Positions 33,789 through 50,579 of a stretch of DNA of 64,000 nucleotides are shown in pieces (position 1 is the stretch's first letter; each line of letters starts with the position of its first letter). This DNA is from Lepisosteus oculatus (lineage: Eukaryota; Chordata; Actinopteri; Semionotiformes; Lepisosteidae): NCBI RefSeq assembly GCF_040954835.1, contig NC_090706.1, positions 25,615,148 through 25,679,147 on the forward strand, given 5' to 3'. The notes under the pieces were generated by a model. That model searched no databases. It was not told the DNA's origin and was given only the letters and a program-made list of their open reading frames with translations. Both the position numbers and the translations under genes were made by a program.

Positions 33789-33819
33789 AGTCCTCCCAGC
33801 TTGAGGAGCTGGGAGGACT
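33789..33819. repeat. perfect 13-bp hairpin upstream of zcchc10
   Basis: AGTCCTCCCAGCT, loop TGAGG, AGCTGGGAGGACT. It ends 40 bases before the zcchc10 ATG, in promoter or 5'UTR. Confidence 0.92.
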
Positions 33820-33859
33820 AATCATTTCCCATGTTCCACTTCCGCACCGGAGATCCAAG

Positions 33860-37900
<4,041 letters not shown>

Positions 37901-38780
37901 GACCTGAAGCGGCACAGTTCTGTAATAAGGATTCCAGGTTTTCTGCTTCTGTAACTCGGCAGTTGTGCTGAGCAGGCATTTCCTTGTATATACAGTGCGG
38001 TATAGTGCAGTTCATGTCATGTGCCTCTTGGTGTCACTCAGTCTGAAATGCATCTTGGGAGAGCCATATGGTTATCTTCAGAACTTCTGAAGGTTGTTTG
38101 GTTTGCTGGGACTACATGATCTTTCTGGTTCTCTTCTCAAGGACTATTTGCTTTTCCAAGTGAAAGATGGGTTGCAGATTTAAAGGGTTTTCCCACCAGC
38201 TGGATGAATTACAGTTAAGTCTTAATATTGTGTATTTTTTCATGTTTCAGCTGCTACAACAAAAAACCCTTTTTAATCTTTTTAATTTACATATTAAAAT
38301 TAAGGATTGGTAAATTTCCATAAAAGCTTGTAGTTTATACAAGGAGTGGAATTATGATATACCATGCTATATTATTTCAACAGTATCATCATGCAAAGTG
38401 TTGTAATGAACATTGGTAAAAGGTTAACAAGCAGTTTTTGTTTTATTTTACTTTGTTCATTATTACACACGTAAAAGAACAGTCACAGGTAATATATTTT
38501 TATTGTAGTTTTTCATTTTTATTATCCATTGGATCAGTGCAACTTGCATAGCAGTCATAAAAAATAGAGGTTTTGTAGATTATAATGTGAAAACCAATGG
38601 GTGCTAGAGGCCATTGAAACACATTCAGTGGGGGTGTAGTGCATCTAAGACCTTTGCTAGTATTCATGCTGCACGAGGAGCCTTAAATTTGCTGGGTTCG
38701 TTCAAGCAGGGTCCATTACCCTGCTATTTTGTATAAAGTGTAGGTTCTATAAAATGAAAGATTATCATTTTTTATTGTAA

Positions 38781-38786
38781 AATAAA
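38781..38786 (+). terminator. zcchc10: zcchc10 candidate polyadenylation signal
   Basis: AATAAA about 880 bases after the stop; the first canonical hexamer that I find downstream of it. Confidence 0.5.
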
Positions 38787-38969
38787 ATGTGCTAAGTTTG
38801 CCGCTGCTCAGTGTTATGGAGTCTGTATCACTTTGCTAAGTGTGTCATGAAAGTATGCTATGAATGTAGAATCTAAAACTGATAGGCTTTATTTTCATAC
38901 TGACGTCCCACTTTTACTATTCTCCAGTTAAGGATACCATTTTTTTTCTTCTGTTGTTAGCTAGCAGCT

Positions 38970-39295
38970 ATATAGTAAAGCTGCAGGTCAACATAACCAA
39001 TGTAAAGTTACACATTATACAGATTTGGGTTGAGCAGTAAGATCTATTCTTGGTTTAAACTAGTTCAAAAAGCTTGCTTTACAAAGCATGTGGTACATGT
39101 GGTCAGCAGCTATATATATAAGCCACAACTGGCAACCTACTGAAGTTAAGCAGGTGTGAGTCTGCCCAGTACCAGGATGGAGACCTCCTGGAGAAGCCAT
39201 GGTTGCTGCTGGAAGAGGTGATAATGGGACCAGCAGGGAGCGCTCACCCTGTGGTCTGTGATGGTCATAATCATGCTCTAGCAGGCAGATAATAC
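38970..39295 (+). mobile_element. 5S-rRNA-derived SINE, copy 2
   Basis: CAGGTCAACATAACCAATG through TTGGTTTAAACTAGTTC parallels 32751-32840. The 5S-like head GAAGTTAAGCAGGTGTGAGT, AGTACCAGGATGG and AGACCTCCTGGAG follows. The 3' part stops near GGCAGATAATACGG, lacking the tail of copy 1. Confidence 0.75.
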
Positions 39296-41551
39296 GGCTG
39301 TTTGGTGTTTGGATTTGTATATTCTAATTAAACAGAACATTGAGAAACAATGAACACATTCAGTTACAAAGCCTGTAATGGTGTAATGCTGTTAGCTTTG
39401 AAAGCCAGTTATTTTTTTAACTTTAAATATATGATTCTTGAAAATAGTTTTATTTTTTAATCTTTATAGTAATTTAAAATTGGTTAAAATAAAAATAGAA
39501 CTATGCTGGGATACTGCATTGGTACCAATGTAGTTTTTGGGTGCATAATATTGTTTAAAGTATGATTAGTAAAAATACGGTTGCAGAGGATATTAGGAGT
39601 GTTGCGGACACGTAATCACCCTAACATACCATTTGAAAGCATAACCCATCATCAGTTGACGGTACAGGAAGGTGGCTTTAGTGGAGAAATGACACAACTG
39701 AGTCCTTTTATAACTGTTCTGTACAGAAGCCCTTTGATTTGAAGCTGAACATGAAACCTGAGTAAGACGAGAGTTTAATGTAGATGCATATGTAACTTGT
39801 TTATGATAACTACCTACTATTTTTTCTAACTAAAAGGTTAGTGAAATTTCCATTTAGATTTCAATTTCAATTTAATACTGAGTGTTCTAATGGAATACAC
39901 ATTGATCACAAACTTTTTCTAGATCTCTTCGTCGTTCCTTCTCTTCCTCCCTAGGCTACCTGCCCTCCTCCCTTACTCAGCCAGCATTTCGTTTCTTCAC
40001 GGCGATCTGTTCCAAGACCAGCCTTTCTAACCACCTTCTATTCCTTTAATGTATGAAGACAATATTTCTTAGATGTCATTTATTAAACTGTGACGCTATA
40101 ATTAAAACCGCTGGAAACCCTTACAAATTCAGTTCTGTACTTAACAGAATGTACACTTTTTATTTTGAATGCTTGGACCTTGTGGCACATTTACTTCTTG
40201 TTATTAATAGATTACAAAGCTTGGCTGGAGTTTATACAATTTAAAACATTGACCGAAAACGGATTCTTTTTGGTCACATTTCTTTTTATCAAGTACTCCG
40301 TTACTTGCAGCAAGTTTTATTTTTTTATTTGCTTTGTTGTCAAACGAGATAAATCCGAAGATCAAATGCAAAACCAAACACATACAGGGACATGGAGCTC
40401 ACAGAATAGAGGAAAAGAGTGAAAAGTTGGACGGACTCTAAGAGAAAGCAGCGTTCGTGCCAGCATTTGTTTTTTGCTCTAGCGAAATGTAACAACCGTA
40501 ATTCTTTCCATAAGAACAGTTCCTGCAAATAAATGCAAGCAAGTGCGATCTGAGGATATCATGGTCAATCTGCCCAGCCGCTTCGGTTTTTAATGCTCCT
40601 AATTTGAGCGATTGTGAGCTCATCATCCGAGAGACTCTGGTTTTGAAAACGTACTAAGAACATGCACGATAAGCAGAAAAAATGCAAATGATATGATAAG
40701 TTAAATTTTCCCCCACATTAAGACTTTTCATGTTGTGGTTTCTCAAAAGCATTGTGAAAAACAAACTACACCCACGTAAGTGCAGGCCATTGTGATTTAG
40801 TTTTTACATAACTCTTACGCAAACTTAAAGTACAGATTCAATCCTGTTGCTACCACAGGTAAAACTGCTGCGTAGTACATGGATTTTTACATGGGTTGTA
40901 ACAAAAAAAAATATTGCCCAGCTGGAGAACATTGTCCGTGTAAAGTCCTCTAAAGGATTGAAGATAACATTTTTCAAAAGTAATTACTGTGGAAATGCAT
41001 GTGCATTTTTAGAAAAATAACGTGTGTGGATTTTGGACACTGATTAAATGTTTTTGGTGACATTTTGATGAATTGATCTTACACTTGAGCGCCTCTGGCT
41101 GCTGTATAAGCACTAATTCATCTCATTAGTGAAAGAGCTGATTGGGCACAGGCAATGAGGTGATTTAACCTGTTGGTTGTCAAGCCTGATTCAAATCAAG
41201 AAAAACACAAAAAGAAATCAATACACTCCGGTTATCAAGAGACAGCCCCTTTGTGCCATTGGTATATTTGAGGCTAGGTTTGGTCGCCACAAAATCACTT
41301 GTTGAGTTAGGTGTTCAGCAGCTTCTTAAGTGGCCAAGACGTTACAGCCAAACAAAGTCAATGACCGGCCACAATCTGGGAGCTGAGACATCTCGAAGCA
41401 GGCAGGACACTCTAGAAGCTACAGAACCCTTCATTCCAGCCCTGCACCAATGCTCTCCGAGGAGGTGGAGTTCAAGGCTTGTGAAGTCGTCCTCTAGCTG
41501 TGCCTACAGGCCACTCCCCCCACTCTGTCTCTGTGTTTTTCTGCTACATTT

Positions 41552-41577
41552 AGGCACCACTGATCCAAGTGGTGCCT
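41552..41577. repeat. perfect 10-bp hairpin
   Basis: AGGCACCACT, loop GATCCA, AGTGGTGCCT. Confidence 0.9.
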
Positions 41578-42039
41578 TTGCCAAATGAGCCACTGAAGGG
41601 TCATTCGGCTATTTGGGGATGCTGACTGAAGTAGCAGCTGGCTGCCCAGACACCCTGCAGCTGATCTTCCGTCTCCTTGACGTGCTCCTTCCCTATCTGT
41701 GTGTACATCGGTGTAAAAGACCTCCCCCTTAAGACAGTAGTGCAATAGAAAAATCTGCACATACTGTGTGTTGTCCCTACTTTGTCCTGCTAGTAACAGT
41801 GGAAAAACTCACACCCGGTCAGATGTGTTTGGCCAGTCCTCCAAATACTGTCTTCTTATTTTGCCAGTGGCTGAGACAGCTGCGCTCGAACCTTTTACTC
41901 AGAACTTAGATACTTGTTAACATCTTCAGCCTGAATGGGTTCTTTGTTTTTGGCTATATAAAATCTCATCGAGATCTGCGGGACTCATTCTTCAGCGCAC
42001 CGTGAGGGTCTGAACCAGACACCCAGACACAAGAACTAG

Positions 42040-42072
42040 ACAAGCTAAACAGTTGTTGTCTGTTTAGCTTGT
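42040..42072. repeat. perfect 13-bp hairpin
   Basis: ACAAGCTAAACAG, 7-base spacer TTGTTGT, CTGTTTAGCTTGT. Lies 75 bases left of the CTCF-like motif. Confidence 0.92.
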
Positions 42073-42144
42073 ATAGGAGAGGCTGTGCAGGGGTGCAGCC
42101 GATTCCCCAGTTCCCTGGTACAAACGCACTGTGATTGTCTCATC

Positions 42145-42163
42145 ACCGCCCCCTGGTGGCTCC
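42145..42163 (-). promoter_or_regulatory. CTCF-like motif (minus orientation)
   Basis: The minus strand reads GAGCCACCAGGGGGCGGTG, a close match to the vertebrate CTCF core CCACCAGGGGGCGC. Binding is inferred only. Confidence 0.5.
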
Positions 42164-42639
42164 ACGCCTTTTCAGCTCCTAAACCCGGCTGTCCTGCTAC
42201 AGTCCACTACCTCTCCTTCGTTCCCCACTCCTGCTCAGACCATCCTCCTCCTGCCGGCACCTCCTTCCCAAATCTTCCAGGGGCTTCTTCTCCACCAGGA
42301 AGGCCTTCTGCCTTCTTCCTGCTGAAGCAGGTGCCTGGATGCTGTTCAGGCCTGGGCACTGCTCCTCTCTTCGTGCTTGACCACTCAGGCTGACTGGTCT
42401 CCCCACACTCCCACTGCCACATTTCACTGAAATGCGATTTTGCTATTCTGTGTCTGTCTTACAATTTCTGTGTGAGTGTCAAGAATGAAGGATGCCCAAG
42501 ATCTCCGATGTAAACACCAGCAGCATGGTGTGTGCACTCTATTTCCCTGAAGGAGGCAGCTCAGAAAAGAAACTGCAGGATCCTACACTCCACCCCACAC
42601 TCTGCAATTAACCAGACTGCCCAATCTCTTGTAAGCTTC

Positions 42640-42835
42640 AATGTCTAATTCTCTCTGGGAGCTGTGCATGGAGAATTTCACACTAGAATTGGCTTTATCA
42701 CTCTGTTCTTCTCCCCACTGATAGCTGATGTGTGGTGAGCGTTCTGGTGCACTATGGCTGCTGTCGCATCATCCAGGTGGGTGCTGTACACTGGTGGTGC
42801 TGAAGTGAAAAGCGCAACGTAAGTGTAAGGAATTA
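42640..42835 (+). mobile_element. 3' fragment of the 5S-SINE family
   Basis: GTTCTTCTCCCCACTGATAG, GCATCATCCAGGTGGGTGC and an AACGTAAGTGTAAGGAATTATTATT tail match the 3' half of copy 1 (33265-33415). The 5S head is absent. Confidence 0.75.
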
Positions 42836-43598
42836 TTATTATAGTCGTAGCAATTCAGTTTTCACCCCAAAGCATCCCCAGATATTTTTACAAATAGTAA
42901 GGCAACCACATCATCCACCACTGAAGTGAAGCATCGACACACACTGGGCGACAAACTCAAGCCATTCTGTGTCAGAGGTCGATCAGGTGAGGAAAGAAAC
43001 TGCTTCACTAACTCAGCTGTGAAGAACATTAGGAAGCCCGAATTGGACAAGTCTATCCTGGAAGTAAGTCAGTTGCCATACTGGAAATTGTGCTCTAGAG
43101 GGGATTGCACCGACTGCTGGTCGAACAACCTGGTTTCCTCAGAGGTCTCCACCCCAGTAATGACAGGGCCAAGTCTTGCCTAGAGCTGGTGAGATCATGC
43201 TGGAAGGTGCTAACGCAACATACCAGTAAGTATGACGAGAGCAAGCTTGGCAACTGAGCACTGTCTACCGTAAAAAGCACCCACGCCATATTTTGTGTAT
43301 AACGCAGCCGAGTCAACGGTTCACCACACCGTGAAGCAGCTAACCTAAAGTCTCCTATCTCTCCCCAGCACAAACACACAAAGGCAAAAAAAAAAAACCG
43401 GTACCAGACTTGACTATTTCACAGTCAAAACGGCAAACTCAACTGTGTATACCTCAAGTCCCGCCCTACAGTCCGAGGCGCCTTCCGGGCTAACGTCTTT
43501 GACATTATAATCGATGGACAGCAAGAGCTGCAGGGCAGCAGATGGGCTTCCACGCCGCTGCAAGGCAGATTTGTGCAGTCGCAGTCTTGCGCGGAGCG

Positions 43599-43608
43599 GT
43601 CACGTGAC
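43599..43608. promoter_or_regulatory. E-box palindrome GTCACGTGAC, first
   Basis: A 10-bp palindrome matching the extended E-box preferred by USF and by TFEB/TFE3 (CLEAR). Confidence 0.5.
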
Positions 43609-43659
43609 CCCGGGCCGCTTCTGCCTGGCTGGTTCCCAGCGGCTGCAGTGAGCGGCGCG

Positions 43660-43669
43660 GTCACGTGAC
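43660..43669. promoter_or_regulatory. E-box palindrome GTCACGTGAC, second
   Basis: Identical 10-mer 61 bases after the first, preceded in both cases by GCGG or CGCG. The repetition makes chance less likely. Confidence 0.5.
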
Positions 43670-44607
43670 GCTGCCCAGACACGGCAGCTCGCCGATCTGA
43701 CTGCTCCTTCATCGCACTGAAGGGCTGTTGGCTCCGTAATTTATTGTAAAAATGGTTTGAGGAAAAGAAGGCGAGTCGTCTGTCGCTGGTAACGTAGACT
43801 TTGCCGCTCCTGGGGGGGTAGGGTATTTTATTATTTTATTATTATTTATTTCTTTATGTAGTGGGAGCGCTTTGGTTGTATTTTTTGAAACTGGAAAGTG
43901 GAAAAGACAAAAGGCTTTCCATTACCAATGGTTTGGGCCTAAGGAAGATAGCAGAGGTAAGCGGATTAACTTTTTTTTTTAATTAAATGTCACAGTTGCA
44001 CCTTTATTTAATGTTATTTTGCGAAGAAGTCAATAAAATAAAAGATGGAATGATTCAGAGGTCATACGAATGCAGCGAGCAAGTTGATGTTTGGATTGTA
44101 ATTGCTACTGAGCCTAAATTAATCTTTTTTGTACGTATGTAACCCCTAGTGGTATTCAGGCCATACAAATTGAGAATCAACCACTTACAATAAAGGCAGA
44201 AAAGTACATTTTACAAAGGATTACTACTAATACTGAGTTATACATTTAACTTTTTGACTTGAACAATTTCCTAATAAAAATGTAAATTAACCACTCCGGG
44301 CTTCGTACGGTGTGTTGTCTTAAGTGTTGTTTTTTTATTATTAAATCAAAGCTTGTAATACGAGGAGGTGTGCACTATTATTCGAATTTCTGATGGATTG
44401 CTAAAGCTGTAGATCTACATGTACGCCGTTGATGGACTGTCCAGTTTTTTTTTCAGAATAAAATCTTAATTTTTGTTGAAGACTTCAGAATCAAAGGGTT
44501 ATTTAGTACACTTTTATTTAACCGTATATGACGTGTTGCTAGTCCTTCATATGCTTTGGAACAATCAATATGTTTCTGTATGTAAGCAATAAATTGCGAT
44601 TGTCAAA

Positions 44608-44648
44608 TGACGTCAGTGCTTTGTTCTCGTCACTGCCAAGGCAGTGAC
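44608..44648. promoter_or_regulatory. CRE plus 9-bp palindrome in aff4 intron 1
   Basis: TGACGTCA (44608-44615), then GTCACTGCC-AA-GGCAGTGAC (44629-44648). About 650 bases after the putative first exon. A regulatory role is a guess. Confidence 0.35.
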
Positions 44649-45559
44649 TGAAGCAACACAAGTGTAGTCTTACGCTGGCTTGTCTGCTTGTTTTCAGCTG
44701 ATGAACGTGCTTTTTGCACGACTTACCTATTGTTTTTGTTTATTAATATCCAATATCAATCAGTACGGAATGCATAGTGTATAATTTTGGAGCTGAAATC
44801 AAACCTTGTTTGTACTGATACCTTGATTTTTGTTCGCACGTCGAACCTTTGAATAGGATTTGAACTGAACCTTTGCTTCATCATGGTGTTTTGAATAGAC
44901 GGTTTTTATTTCAGATATTGCCTTCCAATCATGCACGCTCGAAACTTTCTAGTTTTCCTCCAGTCCGACTTCGCATGTGATTGATATAATGAAGATCATC
45001 CGATTCTTAGACACTTGTCGTGTTTTGTCCTGAAATTCAGACTGTAGTGGCACCAGTGAGCCGGATAAAGGAACAAAAAAGTCGTGCACGACTCATTCGG
45101 TATGGTGTAGTTCAGCTCTTTTTTTGGTAACGGTACAGGGTGTTCTGTAGTCTGAGATGTTATGCGCGGGTCGTTCTTCCCCAATGCATTTAGAACAGAC
45201 TGTTCCGAAGTTACAGGTAAAAGCTGTCGGTGGAGCTGCAGACAATACAGGCAGATTAAGGTAACCTTTATTTAGGGGATGTGGGACAGGAACACACGAT
45301 TCACTGCCAAACAAAGGATCTGCACCTGAAGCTGTGTGTTCTTTGTCGTTTTGTTCTGTGAGGTCAGCAGTAACGTTGTTTAGTCTGTTTCTTGACTTTT
45401 CCGGGCTTGACACTGGACCTGAAGGCCAGTAGCGTGGCTAGTATCTTAGTAGTGCCGCCTGTGGTTTCATAGGGAAGATCTGATGTCTGGTTTGTAAAGT
45501 TGAAGTTGTGTGTGAGGGGGGGGGGGTTGATATCATGTTCTATCAATTCTGTCCCCAAG

Positions 45560-45800
45560 GATATTGGAGTCGGTCCCCTTCCCCGAATGCTTTCAAATCC
45601 AAGCTTGGAACCTCCTTCTTTTAGAAAGGCTTTTATTTAATTAGTGTCTGTCTGCCCCTTGCCTCCTCTGCTGCATTCTGAAACCCTTGTTTTTTAATTG
45701 TGCTAATTATATCATCTCCTTGTTGACGGTTTTCTTCTTACTGTGAGAAGTCACTTTCAAAGGCAGCTTATAAAATAAAGGTTATTATTATGTCCTGCGT
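45560..45800 (+). mobile_element. L2-type LINE 3' end
   Basis: CTTTTAGAAAGGCTTTTATT, TTTTAATTGTGCTAATTATA and ACTGTGAGAAGTCACTTTCA parallel 14640-14960; ends AAATAAAGGTTATTATTATG. Confidence 0.75.
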
Positions 45801-48800
45801 TTCGTAAAAGCTACCTTTTCTTGTTTGGCGTTAGTCCCCATGCCAATGAAAGAGAAATAAAAGCGTGCAATAACACTACGTTTCTTCTTTGGAAGTTGCA
45901 CAATGTTCAGTAGATATTTTGCAGTTAAGGACTTTTTCCCAGGCCTCTTATAGCAAAGGCCATACTTTCACCTGGTCAGTAGCGAGCAGATGATACTAAT
46001 AGGTGAGAGCAGTGTTTTTGAAACTTGACAGTGTCTGTTTACTTTTAATCCTAATGCCTTGTTTGCAAATGTAATTTCAACACAACATAGAAATAGAAGT
46101 ACACTTCTTTGACTTTGCAAATGGATGACATTCTGTGCAGCTAGCTGACTTGTTTCACACGAGGAAGCCATTTTAAATGCCACAGACGGTGGGGGAGGGG
46201 TGGTTATAAGAATTAGTCTTGCTGCATAATTATTTGAAAACGCTGGTGCTTGGCTTGCTGTATGGTAGATATCATCAGTGTTTTAAAGGCTCTACGTTTT
46301 ACAGGAAATGTGGTTTTAGTTTACTAACAGTGCTGTAGGACTTTCACCTATGGCAGAAGAGAAGATTAATATAAAGCTAATCAGTGTTTTGGTGTATTTG
46401 GGGTGTATTGTGAGATTTTGTAGTGAAAGGAAAACACTAACACTTTGCTCCAAGGACAGTAGTTTAATCCAAGAGTTCAAAAAGATTCCAAATTCAGAAA
46501 GAAGACTTAAAGGGCGTTTTGCATGTACTTGTCTGGCTGTGTTTGCCTACCTCTTACTTCCTGTCTGTGACTTTGCTTAACTGTTGCCTTTCTCCGTACA
46601 CTTAAACAGAAATTCACTGCCGCCAGTAAAGGTTTAACACGGAATAAAAATTCCTTGTGAAATCACAGCCTGTACTAAAATAAATACGCAGTTAAAAAGC
46701 TAATGAGACCAGTTTCTGATTGGAATTAATGAGAGATGTGTGTGCTGTTAACGTTACTGTAAGTTTACCTTGGGTTTAAAGTCTTGCAGATGGTGTGTCA
46801 TCTAGAGACCAGAAAAACCAGTTGTACAGTGCTGGTGTTAATTTGGGAAAATAAGGACTGGATTGGCATCATTCCTGAAACATTCAGGTGTGCAATTTGT
46901 GCTAGAATGAGAGAATAAAACCAACAGTTGAGGTATTGTCTTTTAAAATATGCATGGCAGATTCTTGCTTTAAGTCTTAATGATTCATTGGCAATTAGCC
47001 AATGATCACTGTAAACAGTAAAACCGTGTGATCCTAACTAGCAGGCTCTAGTATCTGGTTGCGTTTCCCACAGCTCTTTTACCTGAAAAAGGCTAAGGCT
47101 AGTAAAGTACTGAAATGTTCATATTTACAAGTCCCTGTGGGTAGTGATTAACATTGTCATTGTTAGCGTCAGTTTGCAAAGAGAACACAATCAATTAAAC
47201 TTGAATTCCATTTGTTTCAAGAAGACCAGACACGATGGGATTAAAGTACAACAGTAACTGCAGGGTGTGGTGTTCCCTTATCGTAGTTGGGATTGACAGC
47301 GAAGCCGTTCATTTAGGTTAGGAGCCAAGTGCACACAAGATCAAAAAGTCTGTATGGGTTCTTGATATTTTAGTTTAATTTTTGTAGTTGTCATTTTGCA
47401 CTGTCTGACCGCAAAGTGAATTTCAACTGCATTCCCCACCTGATCTGTATGATTAGTGATCATCTAAAACACCATGAGTCAACAGAGCAACACTGGCATT
47501 TTGTTTTAACAAGGAATTTACTTTTGCAGCACTACTGAATACTATAACGAAGCTGAAATTCTGTTGCTATCGGAAACTTTTAGAAAGCAGTGTCATCCAT
47601 TGTTTGCTTGATGGAATGATTGCATTTGGAAAGCGATGCTTAAAATGGAGAAGCTTGCAGCATAATCTCCATTTATGGTTTTTTCATTTCAGTTATGATA
47701 CACTCTTGAAATGAACTTTTTTTCTAAACAGTTATGCATTTTATAGTAACAAACCGACACTTCATTTGAGAATACATTGCGTTTTCTTTGCAAGACTAAA
47801 ACAACAGTTTCCTGTTGGCTTTTAGCTTTAGTGAATTAGAAATATCTGATTTTGGAATTTGCAGTAGAAAACAAGTAGTTCAGTCCAACAAAGAATTGGT
47901 GTCGTCTAACTCAAAAGAGTACATACCATTGAGAATTTGATATTGCAGACTTTGATAATCCAGAGGCTAATTTAAATAACTTTGTATAGTTTTGAAAATA
48001 TTGCAGTTAAGATACTGTATAGTTTAAGTCTTGCCTCCAGGGATTGGCGTTGAACATTGGTGAGGGAAACGTTTAGGTTACTATTTGCAGTTCCCAGTGT
48101 AAGATAGATTCCAGTGTTCCAAAAATAAACTGTCCACCTGTTTGTAAAATTGCCCTGCAGTGACAGGTTTAAGACTACAAAAAACTTTCAACTTGAATGG
48201 CTCGCGAAGAGAATCACCAGTGGATTGCTGTTCAGAGTTTGCGATGCATATCGCGATGATATGGAGAAGGTCCTCTGAATACCTTTTAAGAAAATAACCC
48301 AAAGGTTTCTATAGAAATGTATAGGTCAATTATAGGTCATTTCCCTTAGTGGAAACTGTTAACATGAGTGCAGGAACAGCTATTACAGATGTGTTGCATT
48401 TACGTTGTTTTAATTTCCAGTGGAAAACAAAATACACAGCAATCAAAGAAAGTGTTCTACATGTAAAAAATTGTGTATGGCTTAAGAGCTGTTCTAGATC
48501 GGTATGGTTATTCAATGCACTGCTCATTGCACACCTAGAAATGCTTTGTATGCCACTACATTAGAAGACAGAAATAGCTGAAGAGGAATACACGTTATAG
48601 GTATTACTTCAACTTCGGGTCTTCCATTTGCGTATTCAAGTTTATATGTAGGCAAAAATATAAGGAGTTAAGAGTAAAAGTGCAACCCCAGATACAAGTT
48701 GAGTTTTTGATGTTCCCCATTTGGAATACTGCATTTGTATAGATCTAGAAAATCATCTACTTGTCTTGGAACAACTATTCAGAATAGCAGTATTCTGACT

Positions 48801-50579
48801 AGAACTGGAGTCTTACCTGCATGTAGAGGTAGTGGCTGTCTTCCTAAACATGAAAACTTCTGCCTTTAAATTTCTGTAAATATTCACAAACTTCTACTGA
48901 GCAGTAAAATGATTTGCAAAGGACTGGTGTTGGCAGAAATGCTGATTCTGATTTTTGCCAACAGTGTAAAGGAAGTTGAAGACTTGTTTTATGGTCATTA
49001 TGTTGTGTGTTTGTGTTCTTTATCCAGTTTGTTTTAATATCGTTAATTGAGTAAGAGTTACACTAAAAGATAAATGTCTGTGCGTGTATGTGGAAGCACA
49101 GCTCTCAGGTCGCGTTTTTTAGGATTTCTTCCAACGGACAACTTCACCGTTGTTGATTCATGTTAGTTGTTTTAAAGCAAAGTTGCCTTTGAAAACTATT
49201 ATGCACTTGATTACCTTGTAAACTATGGGTGTTCACCTGTTGACATGACATTTGGATGAAGCAGAAGTACTTAAAACACTCTTTCTGTTGTCCTCATTTG
49301 ACTCTCCAGTTCCTGGTTTTATTTGCATTTCAAGGGCACAGAAACAACAATGCAAACTGACCATTTGTGCATCAGCATGGACTTTCCAGGGGTGGCGTTG
49401 GGGTGTTTATTTTCAAAAATAATTTTTCCATGTTTTTTTTTAATTGAAAAGACAATTCTATGTCGTGGTACTTCATGATTTATTGAGTGTGTGGTGCTGT
49501 GACTTTACTGCAGGATATGTAATAGCAGGAAGATGGCAAAAACGGTTTCCCAGGTCATGATTTGCATCTTTTGACTCTTCTTTAATAATTCGATCAGGTT
49601 TTAATGAGATCCTGTCAGAAGAATTACATTTCCATCCAAGGTGGCAGTAGATTGTGGAATATGGATGATGAAACACAGGGCTGAATTGGTCATAAACTGT
49701 CTCCTGTAAGAAGACACTGGCACATATGCCGTTGGATAACTCCATACTGCAGTGTAGCAGAGGTAGAAATAGACATGCTTTGCAGAAATAAAAGCCTAAA
49801 TTGTCATAAAAACATAAGACCAATTACAAAGAAGTAGAGTCCCTTCAGATCATTTTCTGTCATCAATTTCTGTTTTGTGCATGCTAGCTAGTTCATTTTG
49901 TACTGTTCTGGAGAAATCCTCTGGTTTGATTTGGTCACGCCCTTGAGTATTTTCACTATATGAACCATGTTTTCTAGTCCTTTTAATTGTCTGGAACCTT
50001 GACAGATTGTTAATGCTAATTAATGCTATGTTTTTCACTTCTGTCAGTTGTGTTTCCAAATGCAGTCAGAACAGATGATCAGAAACATACAGAAATGTTA
50101 TTTTGGAAAGGAAAAGGGGGTTGAAAAATTTCAAAAACATTTCATGCCGAAAGAGGCGACACAACTTAATGTTTCATTTACAGTTCCTATCTGTGTTATT
50201 TGATGTAGTGTGTCATGCAGTATACCTTGCAGCAGTGATATTGATCATTTTTCATTTGTGAGAGAAGTACACTCCATGCAATATTATTCTGTAGAACTGG
50301 GTCCCTCATGGACCTTGTGTCCATTTTCACTTCAACTTCTTCTTTGCTTAAGAAGCAAGTACATAAGATCTACTTTTGTCATCTGTCCCAGTTAAACAAA
50401 TTCAAACTGTGCAGTAGTTAAGGGATTTGCTGAGAGTACGGTCTTCTGTATTGTGTAAAGGTTGTTTTGGGTCGTTAAAATCATAATGTGTGCCTTTGTT
50501 CAGCTGCTTATAGATATGCTTTCCGATCTGGCCGACTTGAAAACAGATGCTGTCTCTTTAAATAAGTTTCTTCTGGTCT
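45801..50579. other. aff4 intron 1, featureless part
   Basis: AT-rich intron. I see no exon-like segment or recognisable repeat in it. Confidence 0.5.

Larger units (their letters stand above)
39296..43400. other. gene-poor interval before aff4
   Basis: About 4 kb between zcchc10 and the aff4 promoter. It contains two perfect hairpins, a CTCF-like motif and a SINE tail (all listed). The open frames at 41.2-42.4 kb have no recognisable homology or coding bias that I can see. Confidence 0.55.
43440..43956 (+). promoter_or_regulatory. aff4: aff4 CpG-rich promoter and non-coding first exon
   Basis: GC- and CpG-rich from about 43.46 to 43.82 kb in an otherwise AT-rich area, with two GTCACGTGAC palindromes. 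It ends in a good splice donor, GCAGAG|GTAAGC (after 43956), the presumed end of the aff4 non-coding first exon; joining to the acceptor at 57503 puts the start codon 4 bases into the next exon. Confidence 0.6.

Noticed and set aside
42085-42427. Overlapping 64-102 codon frames on both strands near 42.1-42.4 kb
   Set aside because: Proline/serine-rich chance frames in a locally GC-rich stretch; no homology or splice structure recognised.
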